Assembly: GCA_947652605.1 (NCBI GenBank)
Contig: OX393583.1
Coordinates: 5,683,222-5,747,221 of the forward strand
Direction of reading: 5' to 3'
Source of the DNA: Elmis aenea
Lineage: Eukaryota; Arthropoda; Insecta; Coleoptera; Elmidae
Length of the DNA stretch: 64,000 bases
In this document: positions 45,658 to 58,149 of the stretch, piece after piece
Layout of the letters: each line of letters opens with the position of its first letter
How positions within the stretch are numbered: position 1 is the stretch's first letter
Position numbers and translations under genes: made by a program
The notes under the pieces: generated by a model
The model's input: only the letters and a program-made list of their open reading frames with translations
Told to the model about the DNA's origin: nothing
The model's database searches: none

Positions 45658-46179
45658 TATTTAACCTAAAAACTTTGACGTTTCTTGTGATCATTTTGCA
45701 AGTTTCATGTGAAAATAAATGATTTTGTGAGAGTATTTTTTCAACATCTGCGTGGTTGAATGTTTGCAGTAAAACATTTTTATGAATGAGGCAGGTCAGT
45801 TTTTATATTGTTTTATCTTAAGCTGCCTTTGTGTTGGTTTGTAATACTACCTTATTAATTTTAAAAGTTAAAGTTGAAATCATGTATGATTATTTATTTC
45901 TAATGTATATTGTTTTCACAGATATATTTCAGGCGTGTTGAAATTCAACGCATTTCGTTGTAGTCGTCCCATCAGTCGTCTGATCAGAAATTTTCAGTGA
46001 ATGATTTGGAACTCGTACTATAATTTAGCGCACATGTACTACCAGTCGTGGTTCAGAGAGGAAGAAGTTTTCTCTAATGAACATTAAAGGTAATTTTTAT
46101 GTTGTTTTTTAAGGATTTCTAAGCCAATTGCCTTCTTCATTTCATGGTTTAAGCAAACTGCCTGTTCCGCCTTCCCGAT

Positions 46180-46990
46180 ACGTCATTATAGGTGTCTCAG
46201 TGGTTTCTGCTTATATTCTCTTATTATTTTTTGTGAATCTTTGTTGTTTTCTTTATTTTGTCTCCGAGATCATACATTTCTAGACCTTCTCCCATAACTT
46301 GCTTTCTTATTTGGTCTATGTTACATTCTTTTATTCTTCTTTCGCATTTCTGCTGTTTGTGTGTTTTTCACGTCTGAACGTGTGAAAATCGAAGTTTCTC
46401 TGCCGTACATCAACATAGGTGTGACCATTGTTAAATAAAATTTTATTCTTCTTGTTAAGCGTTCCGATTTATATTGTCACCACACAACATGTGTAATCAA
46501 ATCGATGTAATTTTAATTCTACGTCTTATCCTTCTCGTAGCTGATGTCTGTTCATAGATAGCAAAAATGTGATATTCGTTTGTTCGTGAGTTATTATTTT
46601 GGATCTTATATTACTGGGCAACTTTTTGCAATTCATGTACAGCTGTTTGTAAGTTTTCTTCCCTATCGCGTGTTGTCATGAAGTGTGTGTTGTCGTGACT
46701 GATTTTTTTTTGGAGTTCACTTCACTCTTCTTGGTCAATGTATGTGTTACATCCTAGTCTGGAAGGTCCATGTTGCGAGTTCTACCGATATTTAATGTAT
46801 CGGTTGTTTCTTAAATTTATAATCTGCCAAAGCTTCGTCCTATTCACTTCATCGAAAGGCTTTTTTAAAATCGATGAGTGCTAAATGGATGTCGGCATTT
46901 TTTAATTTAAAGGTGTTTTCTGCAGACGATCTTCCTACTCTAAATCCCCAAGTCTCTCGTTGTTTATTTTCGAGTGCACTTTGTAGGTGG
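46180..46990 (-). pseudogene. LINE RT fragment in copy A
   Basis: Minus strand: ENKQRETWGFRVGRSSAENT, then NADIHLALIDFKKAF and NRTKLWQIINL, RT motifs preceding the catalytic box; the rest is decayed. The same fragment sits at 58150-58930, so it inserted before the segmental duplication. Confidence 0.75.
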
Positions 46991-47607
46991 AAATAAGTAA
47001 ATTAATCCCTTGGTAATTGTTACAATTTATCTCCCGATCTATTAATGCGATACATATTTTTTATAAAATCAAGTACACTTAATTTTAATTATTATTAATA
47101 AAGTTTTGTTGTTACAGATATTTTTCGATGAAAATGAGGGAATGACGACAGGATGTCATAGAGTCTTCTTGTGAAAAACCAAAAGGGTGAGTGATTTAAA
47201 TTTGTTTTAGTTTAAAAAATAGACTATAACCTTTGCACTTTGCTCATTTCTTATAAAAACAATTAAATAATAATTTGAACCATCTGAGAGTTAATAATTG
47301 TTATTAAATTTAGTTTGTAAAGAACATATACTCGTAGATTTAATATTTTTTGCATGCTTCCTTACAAAAGTGCCATGATTTTAGTCTATACTTTATAATT
47401 TACAATTTTTCACGGAAATTTCTACGTGTTAGGCTGTTTTTTGAATTTGTTAATGTTTTCTGTTAGCTTAACACAATTTAAAAAGTTCATTTGCATCACA
47501 GTTGATCAGTTTTGGTGTTAATGCACAATTTAAAGGTAATGAATCAAATTTACTCTGAAGGTGATAAAGCGCCTGAGATGTAGGCAACCCAAGTTACAGC
47601 AACTTAG

Positions 47608-47730
47608 TATTGATCAATAAATGAACTAGGCGGCACATTAAAATTTCATAATGGATGAAATAATTTGAACTTATTGTTTTTACTTGTTAGAGGATGTGCC
47701 GCCTCGCTCATTGACGATCACGACCAATAC
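47608..47730 (+). ncRNA. Conserved intronic hairpin, copy A2
   Basis: Same structure as 45534-45657, with one extra stem mismatch (ACTAGGCGGCACAT in the left arm). It lies between E5' and E6'. Confidence 0.48.
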
Positions 47731-48208
47731 TATTTAACCTTAAAACTTTGACGTTTCTTGTGATCATTTTGCAAGTTTCTTCTGAAAATATATGATTTTG
47801 TGAGAGTATTTTTTCAACATCTGCGTGGTTGAATGTTATTATATTTGCTGTAAATCAGTTGTATGAATGAGGCAGGTCACTTTTTATGGCATATTATCTT
47901 AAGCTGCCTTTGCGGTGGTTATTGTAATAATAACTTATACATTTTAAAAGTTGAAATAGTGTATGATTATTTATTTCTAATGTATATTGTTTTTACAGAT
48001 ATACTTGAGGCGTGTTGGAATTCAATGCATTTCGTCGTTGTCGTCCCATCAGTCGTCTGATCAGAAATCTTCAGTGAATGATTTGGAACTCGTACTGTAA
48101 TTTAACGCACGTGTACTACTAGTCGTGGTTCAGAGAGGAAGAAGCTTTTTTGCTAATTAACATTGAAGGTAATTTTTATGTTATTTTTTAATGAATGCTG
48201 TTGAATTT

Positions 48209-49454
48209 CTAAGCCTTCTTCATTTCATTTTCACCAATAGGTACATTTTTATAACAGCTTCCGCCTGTGATCCATGAAGGGTTAACAGTTAAAAATAACC
48301 TGTCGGTTTTTATATTTTTATTCCTTTTTGAGATCAGTTTTTTATATATTCTTACAGGGCAATTATCTGGATTAGTTGTATTTTGTACAAGAAATTTTGG
48401 ATCCGCCATTTTCTTTAATCCGCCTTGACAGGTTTTTGAGAAAATTGTATTATATTCTATTCTACCAGTCGGCAATCCATTATTTTGAATTTCATCTCTA
48501 AAGTAAGATAATAAATATCTTGAACATTCGCTGCCGCGCCACGCTAATTCAAACGCTGCTATGTGATAGAACTTTCTTTGAAGACCGTCAGGCGTTTCTT
48601 CATTCCACAATTTCATTATGTTCATCTTTAGTCAGTGCACGGGAACTCACCTTATGATTTTCCACATTTTTTTGTAAAATTTTTCCCTTTGTGTCACGAG
48701 CCTCTCGTGCCTTTTTGAAGGTACAAGCTTTAAACCACGGTCTACTACACAGGTTAGGAAGCCTGTCCAAAAATCTGGAACTTTTCGCCATAAAAATCCG
48801 TTAGATGGCGATTAAGTTTAAGAACCTATTTTAAACAAACCTGACTTAAAAATTCAATTAAAACATTTTTATATATATCATCTGATTGATTAAATTCGAA
48901 TTTTTTAAGCAAAAGTTTATAAATCTCGCTGATTATGTCAAAATCGTGTGCACGAACCGATTCTTAGACGTATCGCCATCTAGTGATCATTTATGGCGAA
49001 TGGTTCTTAGACTTATCGCCTCTGTGGGATAATTTACGGAACTAGTTACCGGCCTCAGTCGGTTTTATATGGGAGTTTCCCAACCTGTGTAGTAGACCGT
49101 GCTTTACTTTAAACGGATCAAAGGAAATTTTGAATAAGTCATAATAATGGTTTTGTAGAAGAGTGGCTGTCTTGTTCCAAATGGTCTTTACAGTTAACTC
49201 TTTGTAGTCATCCCCATTTTTCTTGCGCATATTGATCGCCAAATCCATCATAATTTCACCCAATTGCTCTTCGGATGTCGTTTTTTCTAATTTAAATTTT
49301 CTATCACTGCAAAACTCGAGGAATTGGTTCCAAACGTATTTATTGCTTTTTAAAGTTTTTGGGGCACATTTGTATATATATTTTTTTCAATATCTCGTAT
49401 ATTAAACGAAGAAAAACGACCGCTTGTAGTGATTTTGACAAATTTAATTGACAT
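48209..49454 (-). pseudogene. Crypton tyrosine-recombinase gene, broken
   Basis: Minus strand from a possible start at 49454: MSIKFVKITTSGRFSSFNIR, then MGEIMMDLAINMRKKNGDDY and WNKTATLLQNHYYDLF (N-terminal core-binding domain). After the MITE at 48735-49101 come ALTKDEHNEIVE, GLQRKFYHIAAFELAWRGSE, YNTIFSKTCQGGLKKMADP, NPDNCPVRIYKKLISKRN and TDRLFLTVNPSWITGG. This matches the DUF3504-type catalytic domain of animal Cryptons (usual: NPxxCPVR.yk, TxRFFLxxN). A frameshift near 48610 and the MITE break it. It codes for a recombinase that inserts DNA without a DDE transposase. Confidence 0.75.
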
Positions 49455-49650
49455 GTTTATGTGTAACTAAGCGTAACTAAGGAGGCCTACTGTGAAAAAT
49501 AGATCTAGTCATGGTGTTTTCGCTGAGACACCTCAACTTGCGGTGTCTTCAGCGAGAGTCGTGTCTTATTGGCTGATTAGTATGTTTTGATTGGTTACTT
49601 ATGTTATGAGTGGAATATTCCCTAAAATCAGGGATCTTGTTTGTGAACTA
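48230..49650 (-). mobile_element. Crypton element, approximate extent
   Basis: The boundaries come from comparison with the equivalent intron in the neighbouring units, which lack this insert: homology stops near 48230 and resumes just before E5'' (about 49650-49679). No terminal inverted repeats are seen, as expected for Cryptons. An imperfect palindrome lies near the 5' side (49520-49555). Confidence 0.6.
48735..49101. mobile_element. MITE with CCACGGTCTACTACACAGG ends, copy 1
   Basis: A 367-bp element with inverted ends CCACGGTCTACTACACAGG, inserted in the Crypton gene. A 411-bp sibling in opposite orientation lies at 62849-63259. Its target duplication is not clear. Confidence 0.85.
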
Positions 49651-49950
49651 TTGTCATAAAGGAAATATTTTGGTTGCAGATATTTCGATAAAAATGAAGG
49701 AATGACAACAGAAAATTATGGAGCCTTCTTGTGAAAAAAAAAAAGGGTGAGTGGTTTAAATTTGTTTTTAGTTTAAAGAATAGACTTTAGTCCTTGCACT
49801 TTCTCCATTTCTTATAAAAAATGTGAATTAATCATTTGAACTGTCTGAGGGTAGATAATTGTTATAAAAATTTAGTTTGTAATTAACATAGACTTTTAGT
49901 TTTAATATTTTTTGTACAGAAGTGCAAAGAATTTAGTCTATGCTTAATAA

Positions 49951-50599
49951 GGTGCGTTCGGGACGCACGCTCCCAGAGTGGAGTGGATTGTAGTAAGATT
50001 GTAATTACGTGGTCTCAGAGCCTCCAAGAGTAAATCTTGTGCGTTCGGGACGTGTAAGTGCAGAAAATCAGCGGATATTTCAAATATAAAGGTAACCTCA
50101 CTATTTTGTTGTAGACCGGTCTAATCAGACATCATTGTAAGTAAAACAAGCAACAAATTGTATTGCTTCGAATTTGTTAGATTATTTGGTTATAAAATTG
50201 ATGTAAAATGTCATGATATGAAACCATTTAACTTCCCAAAATTTTGTTTTAATAATAAGGAATTACATCAAAAGTTAATTACTGTTCACAAGAAATTGTT
50301 GTTAACTAATTCAACACAATAACACGAAGCCTGGATGTTAACTGCATCTTATTCTTATGCTGTACCTGGCAATTCAAAGAATTCAAACGTAGACAATCCG
50401 TAATGCGCATGTCTTCTTTCGCGAGCTCAGCTTGCCCCAGCTTCAGAGGTGGTGCAAATTAGAGTAGATTTATTTACTCCACTTATGCAGTCCCGAACGC
50501 CCTTCGGAGCGATCTTTTTTACTCCAAAGTCGCGTCCCGAACGCTGTGGGGGCAAAAAAGAGCAAATAAAGGAAAAAGAGCGTACGTCCCGAACGCACC
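49951..50599. mobile_element. MITE with GGTGCGTTCGGGACG ends
   Basis: 649 bp with 22-bp inverted ends (one mismatch). A second inner pair of the same motif lies near 50039 and 50489. It is absent from the paralogous sites. Target duplication could not be decided (TA or a 3-bp TWA). No coding sequence. Confidence 0.85.
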
Positions 50600-52240
50600 T
50601 ATAGTTTACAATTTTTCATCGAAATATCCATGTGTTGGGCTGTTTTTTGAATCTGTAAATGTTTTTTATTAGTTTAACACAATTAAATAAGTTCACTTGC
50701 ATCACAATTGATCAGTTTTGAAGTGTAAATGCACAATTTAGAGCTAAAAAATCAAATTTAATATCTTATAGTGATGGAACGCCTGAGATTTAGGCAGCCC
50801 AAGTTACAGGAATTTAGTATCGAACAATGACGATATTTATGCAAAATTGTATCATATTTCAGTTAAAAATTTGTTTTAATAAATCAACTCTCTTCTCTCT
50901 TAATTTTTTTTGAGATTTAAAAATTCCAACAGTAACACAAAAATTTATCGTTGGAAAATGGTACTTAAGTTAAATTAAAAGTATATATAGAGAGAAAATA
51001 TATTATTTGAAACGTACAAGATGTTTTTAATATATTTAATTTAATTTGTGCCAATAAATTGGAATAAAGTTTATTTAGGTTTTATAGTTCCTGGTTTTAT
51101 TTTGCTTGCAATTTTCGCTAGTTCAGAACTTGTGCAAAATAATTTTCTGCAACAATTAAATTAGACTTTGCAAGTTTGGTTTTTTCCCCTATGATTCTAG
51201 AAAAGATTTAAAAAATACTTTTGTGAAACGGGCTTTCAACGAATTGCTTATTTTTGTCATGAATTAATTGTTTGTTGTTTTTAACAATTGCTAAATTTTG
51301 AACAAAGAGAATCCGAGGGGTATACAAGGGCAAATTTAAAACATTACAAAAGACTTTTACACCCGAAATAGCCATTGTTGGCCCTCAATATTATTTGTAT
51401 TTTTAAATACTTTATTTCTGTTTATTGTTGTGCTATTTTAATTGGTTTTTTAGCTTTGCAATGTGATTAAGTTTGAGATGTATAACATATAACGGGGTTG
51501 AAATTTGCATTATTTATAGTTAAAAATGAATCACGTATATAATCTCACAATTGAAGGATATGCTGCAAAAAGGAGGTAGCTTCAATTTTTATGCGTTTTG
51601 AATTGAAAATCCTATCTTGTGCAATAAAAAAATCTCTTGCAATTGGTACAAGAAGCAATTCAGTTCCTGAGTTATTCAATATATTAAGCCTAATCTTGTT
51701 CGTCTGGGACAAAAAACGATGCAGTTCCTGAGCCCCCTCTTTCTTGCACCAAATTACTTTTGCAGAGGGTAAATTTGACGAATGAAAAATGTAATTTTGC
51801 TTTTGACAATATTAAAAGAATTTTAAATAGCAATTTTTAATTTTTTTAAATAAAATACTCTTCACGGTAGTATGGAATTGGGGCTAAATCAAAATCATAT
51901 ATTTTGTGGCAAGACAAACGTAGCTCTAACATTGAAAACATGGTCCTGCAATTCAGAAGAGATATTTTTTATGCCAATAGAGCTGAATCATGTGAAAAGT
52001 CATGTACAATAAGCGAGAAAAAAAAATCATGTGACTTTGAAATTTGAAAACGTTTATTTTTAGTTTTCCAGAAATTTATAAAATTGGAGTTATTTTTTTT
52101 TGCAGCATATCCTTATACCCTTCTTCAAACTATGAAGGAACGTTTTAAAACTGATCTAATCTAAGTGCATTTGTGTGTGAATTTTTATATAGGTAAACAT
52201 TCAAGGCAATTTCTTCAGCGAGAAGGTAAATTAATTGTTT

Positions 52241-52680
52241 AATTGTGATTATTTCAAAAACAATCAATGGTACTTAAAATTTGACTTGATAAACGGACTA
52301 TGCAGTTTTTTTTCACTTATGCGGCATCCGAAAAATTTATAATTAAACTATACTTAGTGGTATGTATGGGAAAAGTCGTAAAAAAGTTGTTTAACAGTTG
52401 TAAATGTATTTTCTGAAAGAATTATCTCGAATTGTTTTCCATTCACTGCATGTATTAAACGTTGCCTAATTGTATACTCCATGGTATTTTGTAATGTAAT
52501 TAAACGGACCATGCAGTTTTTTTTTCACTTATGCGGCATCCGAAAAATTTATAATTAAACTATACTTAGTGGTATGTATGGGAAAAGTCGTAAAAAAGTT
52601 GTTTAACAGTTGTAAATGTATTTTCTGAAAGAATTATCTCGAATTGTTTTCCATTCACTGCATGTATTAAACGTTGCCTA
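52241..52680. repeat. Tandem repeat, about 211-bp unit, two copies
   Basis: TGCAGTTTTTTTTCACTTAT-type landmarks at 52301 and 52512; this is the shorter counterpart of the four-unit array in copy A. Confidence 0.9.
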
Positions 52681-53482
52681 ATTGTATACTCCATTGTGTT
52701 TTGCAATGTAATTAAACTTGAGATAAACTTGAAGGTGATACCGTGATATAGACGCACTACCATAGATCCTTCAAAAAATGATAGAGTATTCAATTTTCAA
52801 TAAAGTCGTTTTTCATTTATGTTAGTACATAAATAATCGAACATTTTTATCATATCAAGTTGCCAAATATATTATCAAGAACGTGTTAAAACTTTTTAGT
52901 AAGCTGATCTATCTAACTAGTACAAAGTAAATGTATTTTCGTTTATTTAAGGCATTTAGACACAATTTGTTTAGCAAGAAGGAACATTAATAGTTAAAAA
53001 TTGTGTAAAAATAATCTTGGATGCTTAAATTTGACTTGCAAAGCGCCCCATGCTGCGTTTTCTATTTTTTTGCATCCAAAAGTCTATTATTTTTATTACC
53101 ACATATATACTTAACACATGACGCGCGGTATCTATTGAGAAATGATCTAAGTGCATTCATGTGTGAATTTTCGTGTAGGTTTTATAAACATTTTAGACAA
53201 TTTGTTTATCGAAAAGAAACATTAAAAGTTAGTTTAACAAGTCTAACAATTGTGTCTACTTTAAAAAGTTTCAAATTCTAAAAATTGATTTAAAATACGG
53301 CCCCCATTTTTGCAATTTTTTTCTCTTCTGCGGATCAAAAATATTTATATATATGCAAACTTAGTGGAACGGATGATAAAAGTTGTAAAAAAAAAGTATT
53401 TTTAGAGTTCTAACGTATTTTTCCAAGTTTAAATTTTCGTCAAGGATGTTACACTAATATACCAAATAACATCACATTATCA

Positions 53483-53875
53483 TAAGTTGTGGTTAGCTGG
53501 ATGGTTAGACTCCTGTTTGTCATGAGCAGGGTCCTACGTTCAAATCCAATCGCCTCTGAGTGTAACAGTACACTCGGAGGCGGGGAGGAATTTCAAAAAA
53601 TTTCGATTTTTTGAGCCTGGAGTCGGCCGAAACGCCGACCCCAGGCGGGAGCCCAACACAGGGAAGGTAGCACCCTCTCGAACCACCCTGATTCTAAACA
53701 CAAAGTTTAGAACCAATCGGATTCGAACTGAGGGATACTTGTACCGGACTAAGCCGCTACACCAACTCTGCTATGGGGCCGCACCTTATCATCGTTGCAA
53801 ATTAGCATAAGAATCAATTGTATAGCGCTCAAGGTTAAAACACACATTCCACAAAATCTCAACAGTTAGATATCA
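53483..53875. mobile_element. tRNA-derived SINE, composite with two opposed heads (B)
   Basis: Left head as in copy A (TGGTTAGCTGGA and GTTCAAATCC). The right part, read on the minus strand, has TGGTGTAGCGGCTTAGTCCG and GTTCGAATCC, a tRNA-like head different from the one in copy A. The outer flanks match copy A again after about 53890. Confidence 0.6.
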
Positions 53876-56800
53876 CCTATCGGGCGGAAAATACGTTCGT
53901 TATTCGTGGTTGTTAAATAAATATAACTTAATTACATATACAACAATAACTATTGTGAGTGTTGTTTTTAAATCTACATTTCAAAACTATTTATTATAAT
54001 ATTGAATTAGTGCAGTGGGATGCATCAAAAACTTAAAAAACAGGCGGAGGAACAAATGATCTCTCTTAAAGGTACAATTCTTTTGCAAAATATATTAAAA
54101 TCGGCCTTTTGGTACATTTGTGTTTTTAAGCTTTGATTTTGCTGCAATTTTAATAACAAAAATGTATAATTCCCCTTATAACCCCCTCGAAAATTCAAAA
54201 ATTTTGCTATGAACCTAATTGTTTTCGAAAATGTTAAACAACACATTTGATTTGTCCTATGTTGTCGTTCAGAAACTGAAATTTAAAGCTCTTTGTACGT
54301 ATAAACATTTTTTTTTTTTTACAAATGTAACGTTTTTAGTCTTAAAAATTAATTCCACAGCTCTGTTTGTTATTAGTTTTAGTTAAGATAAAACAATATT
54401 AAATACCTAGTTGTTCGCGGTCATTAGTTGCATTGTTTAAATTAAAAATGTCGTTGTAAACCCAATCCAATTGTTCTAAAAATGTTAAATAACATTTGTT
54501 GTGCAATGCAATCAGCTTTATTTAGAAAATGTATGTATATTTTGTACGTAAATTAAATGTATTGTATAGCTGTTATTTATTAATAGGATATAAAAGGTGT
54601 TCGTGGTCATTTATACTTATACAATTATTTTCAACTATACGGAATACAGTGTGTGTGTGTAAGAAAAAGAAATATCTTCATTTGTTTTAGTTTAAGATTT
54701 TGCTTAAAAAATTGCTTAAATTGCTTTTAGTAATTTATCAAGAGTCAATACTTGTTTAGGGTTGTATTACATGTATTTAATCTGTGTGCAAAGTTTCAAT
54801 TTAAAGTGATTACTTTACTTAAAAATAATCCTGTACATATATTTTATGCGTGCTTTAGTACATCATCCACATGTTATCGCATTTTATAGGTCGTTCGTAT
54901 ATGACCCCAACATTCCGTTACAGCAAAAAAGATTTTCAATGGTCAAATAGATAACGCACCTGTTTGTTCGGTCAATGTGAGTTGCGCGCTCTCTTTGTGA
55001 TTTTTGTAACATCAATTGTCGTCAAAACTAAATTAAGTGTCTTAAAAACATTTTGGATATTAGCAGTTGCTCGTCTTAAAAAGGTAATACATATACGTAT
55101 CTGTTTTTTAATTCAGTAATTTAATCTATTTAGGAACTTAAAGTAATTTTTTGTAAAAAGTCTTGGGTATTAAATTTACATGCTTTATTTAAAGTCAGTA
55201 ATTCTATTCCTGCTAGCAAAAAAACCCTTAATATGTTAATCTAATTACTGTTTGAACTATTTCCTAATTTTAGTACTCCATGCGCATCAGAAAATGTCGG
55301 TCAAACATGGACGTTTCTATTATCTCTTCACTGTTAATAAATCGTGTTTGTTGTATTCCTTTTTTTTTTTACGACAATGTGAAAAGTCTATCACCACTAA
55401 ATATAACTAAACAAATTGAAACGACCCCAGAATATACTTGTACAAAATGTCCATATCTAGTCATGACAAATTAATTTCATAGCTCTGTTTGGAAAAGATA
55501 CAGTGTTCGCGTAAATTAATTATGTGTTTAATTAATAACCACGTAAACTTTTTTGCTTTGTTATTTTGATTTCAAATATATAAAAAGTTGTGTTGGTACA
55601 TAAAATCAAACGTATCGAATAAATCGCTGTTCTGTTTGAAAATATGTGCAAAATCGCTGTTCTGTTTGAAAATATGTGCAAAATGTATGTGCCGCCTCGT
55701 TCATAATTGCGACCAGTACTATAGTATTATTCTAACCTAAAATCTATGACTTTTCGCGGTAATATTCATGTAGTATTTTTAATATGTTTTATTAACCAAA
55801 ATGATCATTTAATGTTAGTGTCCCGTATAAAATTATGTAGTGAATGTAAAGGTGGTCGTGTTCAAAGTTTTTTCAAATACTTTTTAACATCGTATGGTTG
55901 CATGTCGCATTATTTGGCATGAAACTGAGATATGCGAATGAGGCAGGTCCCTCTTTACATTATTAAGCTGCCCATTTGTAAGTTATAGTATTATGGAATG
56001 AATGTTAATTGTATATTGTTTTTACAGGTATTGAAATTCAACGTACAGAGCTGCATACGTCGATGTCGTCTATCAACCATCTGCATCCACCCAAAAATCT
56101 TCAACGATTGATTTGGAACTGTTGCTTGTTGTTTCCTCATATATACTTCAAGATGTTGTGGAATTCATGTCCAGAGATTGTCGAAATCGTCCATCAGCCA
56201 GGGAACGCTTTAGAACTCTTACTAAAATTAACTCTGGGTGTTATCTTTATTATCTTCAGTCGTAGTTCGGAGAGTGTTTTTGCTAATGGAACATTAAAGG
56301 TAATTTTAACATCGTTGTTGAAGCGAATGGTTTGTTAACAGTAGGGGTGGACGATATTGAAATTATATCATCGGCTGTGAATAAAACTGGTGGCTTATGT
56401 TGTCGATATCAATGTATCGTCCACCTCTAGTAAAAAGTTGCTATCTGAATGTCACCAAGTCTTAGTCGGTGTAATTTTAGAGTAGCTTTTATTTGCAATT
56501 TTTTAGAAATAAAAGAGGATGTTCCTTAATCGTTTTTAATCCTTTTAACATCTGTCAATCTTTTCACTCATGTTTAGGGTTAAAAAGGATGTAATTTATT
56601 AGTGCCGTTTTAATTTCAGGTTGTCCTTTGAGGGTCTGGTCACTGTTGGACCTGATGACTGAATGCTGCAGTTTTATCTACATGTCGAGCATCATCGTGT
56701 AGTGCTGTGCTTGCTCGGACAACGGCGTGGTTCGAATTCTTCTGGTGAGACATTAAAATTGTTTTTTTCCCCCTTTGATTCTGTAATTTTATAATTTTGT

Positions 56801-57657
56801 TGGTGGTTTCCTAGGAGGAAATTTTGGTTGGCATTTAAGCAAGGTTTTAGTCATAGTTCAATATAAATAATTATAAAAATAGCACTGAGTTTGGATGAAG
56901 GATTTCTTGTAGAAATGCCAAGCCAGTTTCGATCTATCGTCAATGAGACCAGAGTTTTGGAATTGCCTAAGTGCCTAAGTGCCTAAAGAAATCCCTCATT
57001 TAAAATAGCAATTATTATTAATTGTAATAATTCTTTGATGATTTCTGAACAAATTTTTCATACTTTGTCGACAAGTTTTGTTAAACGTTTGGGTATCGTT
57101 CAATTATTTATTGTTCGCTATACTCTTGAGGTGAAACGAGTTTTGTTTTCCCCAAAATCAGGTACCTTATTAACTATTGTTATTAATAAAATATTGTTGT
57201 TGCAGATATTTCGATGAAAATGAGGGAATGACAACAGGAAATCATGGAGCCTTCTTGTGAAAAAAAGAGTGAGTGGTTTAAATTTATAGACTAAAGTCCT
57301 TGTACTTTATCCATTTCTTATAATACTGTCTGAGAGTAAATAATTGTTATTAAATTTAGTTTGTAATTAACAAATGCTCGTAGATTTAATATTTTTTGGA
57401 TTGCTTCCTTACAAAAGTGCAATGATTTTAGTCTATACTTTATAATTTACAATTTTTCATGGAAATTTCTACGTGTTGGGCTGTTCTTTGAAATTGTTAA
57501 TGTTTTGTATTAGCTTAAAACAATTGAAAAAGTTCACTTGCATCACAGTTAATCAGTTTTGAAGTTTAAATACACAATTTACAGTTCAAAAATCAAATTA
57601 ACTCTTTAAAGGTGAGAAAGCGCCTGAGATTTAGGCAACCCAAGTTACAGCAACTTA

Positions 57658-57781
57658 GTGTTGATCAATAAATGAACGAGGCGGCACATTAAATTTACAC
57701 AATGGATGCAATAATTTGAATTTATTGTTTTTACGTGTTATTGGATGTGCCGCCTCGCTCATTGACGATCACGACCAGTAC
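57658..57781 (+). ncRNA. Conserved intronic hairpin, copy B1
   Basis: Same stem as the A copies. The basal helix changed on both sides, GTGTTG against CAGTAC, giving G-U pairs instead of A-U pairs, so pairing is kept despite two substitutions. Confidence 0.5.
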
Positions 57782-58149
57782 TATGTTAACCTCAAAACTT
57801 TGAAGTTTCTTGTGAAAATATATGATTTTGTGAGAGTATTTTTTCAACATCTGTGTGGTTGAATGTTATAATATTTGCCGTAAATCAGTTTTATGAATGT
57901 ATATTGTTTTCAGGCGTGTCGGAATTCAACGCATTTCGTTGTTGTCCCATCAGTCGTCTGCTCAGAAATTTTCAGTGAATGATTTGGAACTCGTACCGTA
58001 ATTTAACGAACATGTACTACCAGTCGTGGTTCAAAGAGGAAGAAGCTTTTTCTCTAATGAACATTAAAGGTAATTTTTATGTTGTTTTTTAAGAATTTCT
58101 AAGCCAATTGCCTTCTTCATTTCATGGTTTAAGCCAACTGCCTGTTCCG

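Larger units (their letters stand above)
42848..49746 (+). ncRNA. Putative spliced noncoding RNA, copy A
   Basis: Blocks conserved with copy B and bounded by AG and GT: E1 to 42963 (donor GTAATA; start near 42848 is a guess); E2 from 43151; E3 43877-44158; E4 44497-44621; E5 45073-45137; E6 45922-46089; E5' 47117-47186; E6' 47999-48168; E5'' 49680-49746. E4 has the same 125-nt length in both copies and complementary ends (GTTGTCC / GGACAAC). E3 and E6 share their start and end, so they are homologous. Frames are short and shifted by indels between copies, arguing against a protein. The model is inferred from splice-like sites and conservation only; transcription is unproven, and an unrecognised repeat family remains possible. 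Confidence 0.45.
39251..50825. repeat. Large tandem segmental duplication, copy A
   Basis: From TTCCTGGTTTTATTTTGCTT near 39254 onward, this segment matches copy B (51086-60130) in the same order and orientation. Shared blocks include a 200-220-bp tandem repeat, a SINE, the putative ncRNA exons, hairpins and a LINE fragment. Copy A is longer because it holds an extra exon-pair unit, a Crypton and two MITEs. No protein gene was recognised apart from the inserted elements. Confidence 0.93.

Noticed and set aside
45682..45705. String resembling bantam miRNA (TGTGATCATTTTGCAAG)
   Set aside because: Seed differs and no bantam-like hairpin partner is present.
57322..57345. TAATACTGTC string resembling miR-8
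   Set aside because: Paralogous copies read AAAACTGTC and there is no hairpin; chance match.
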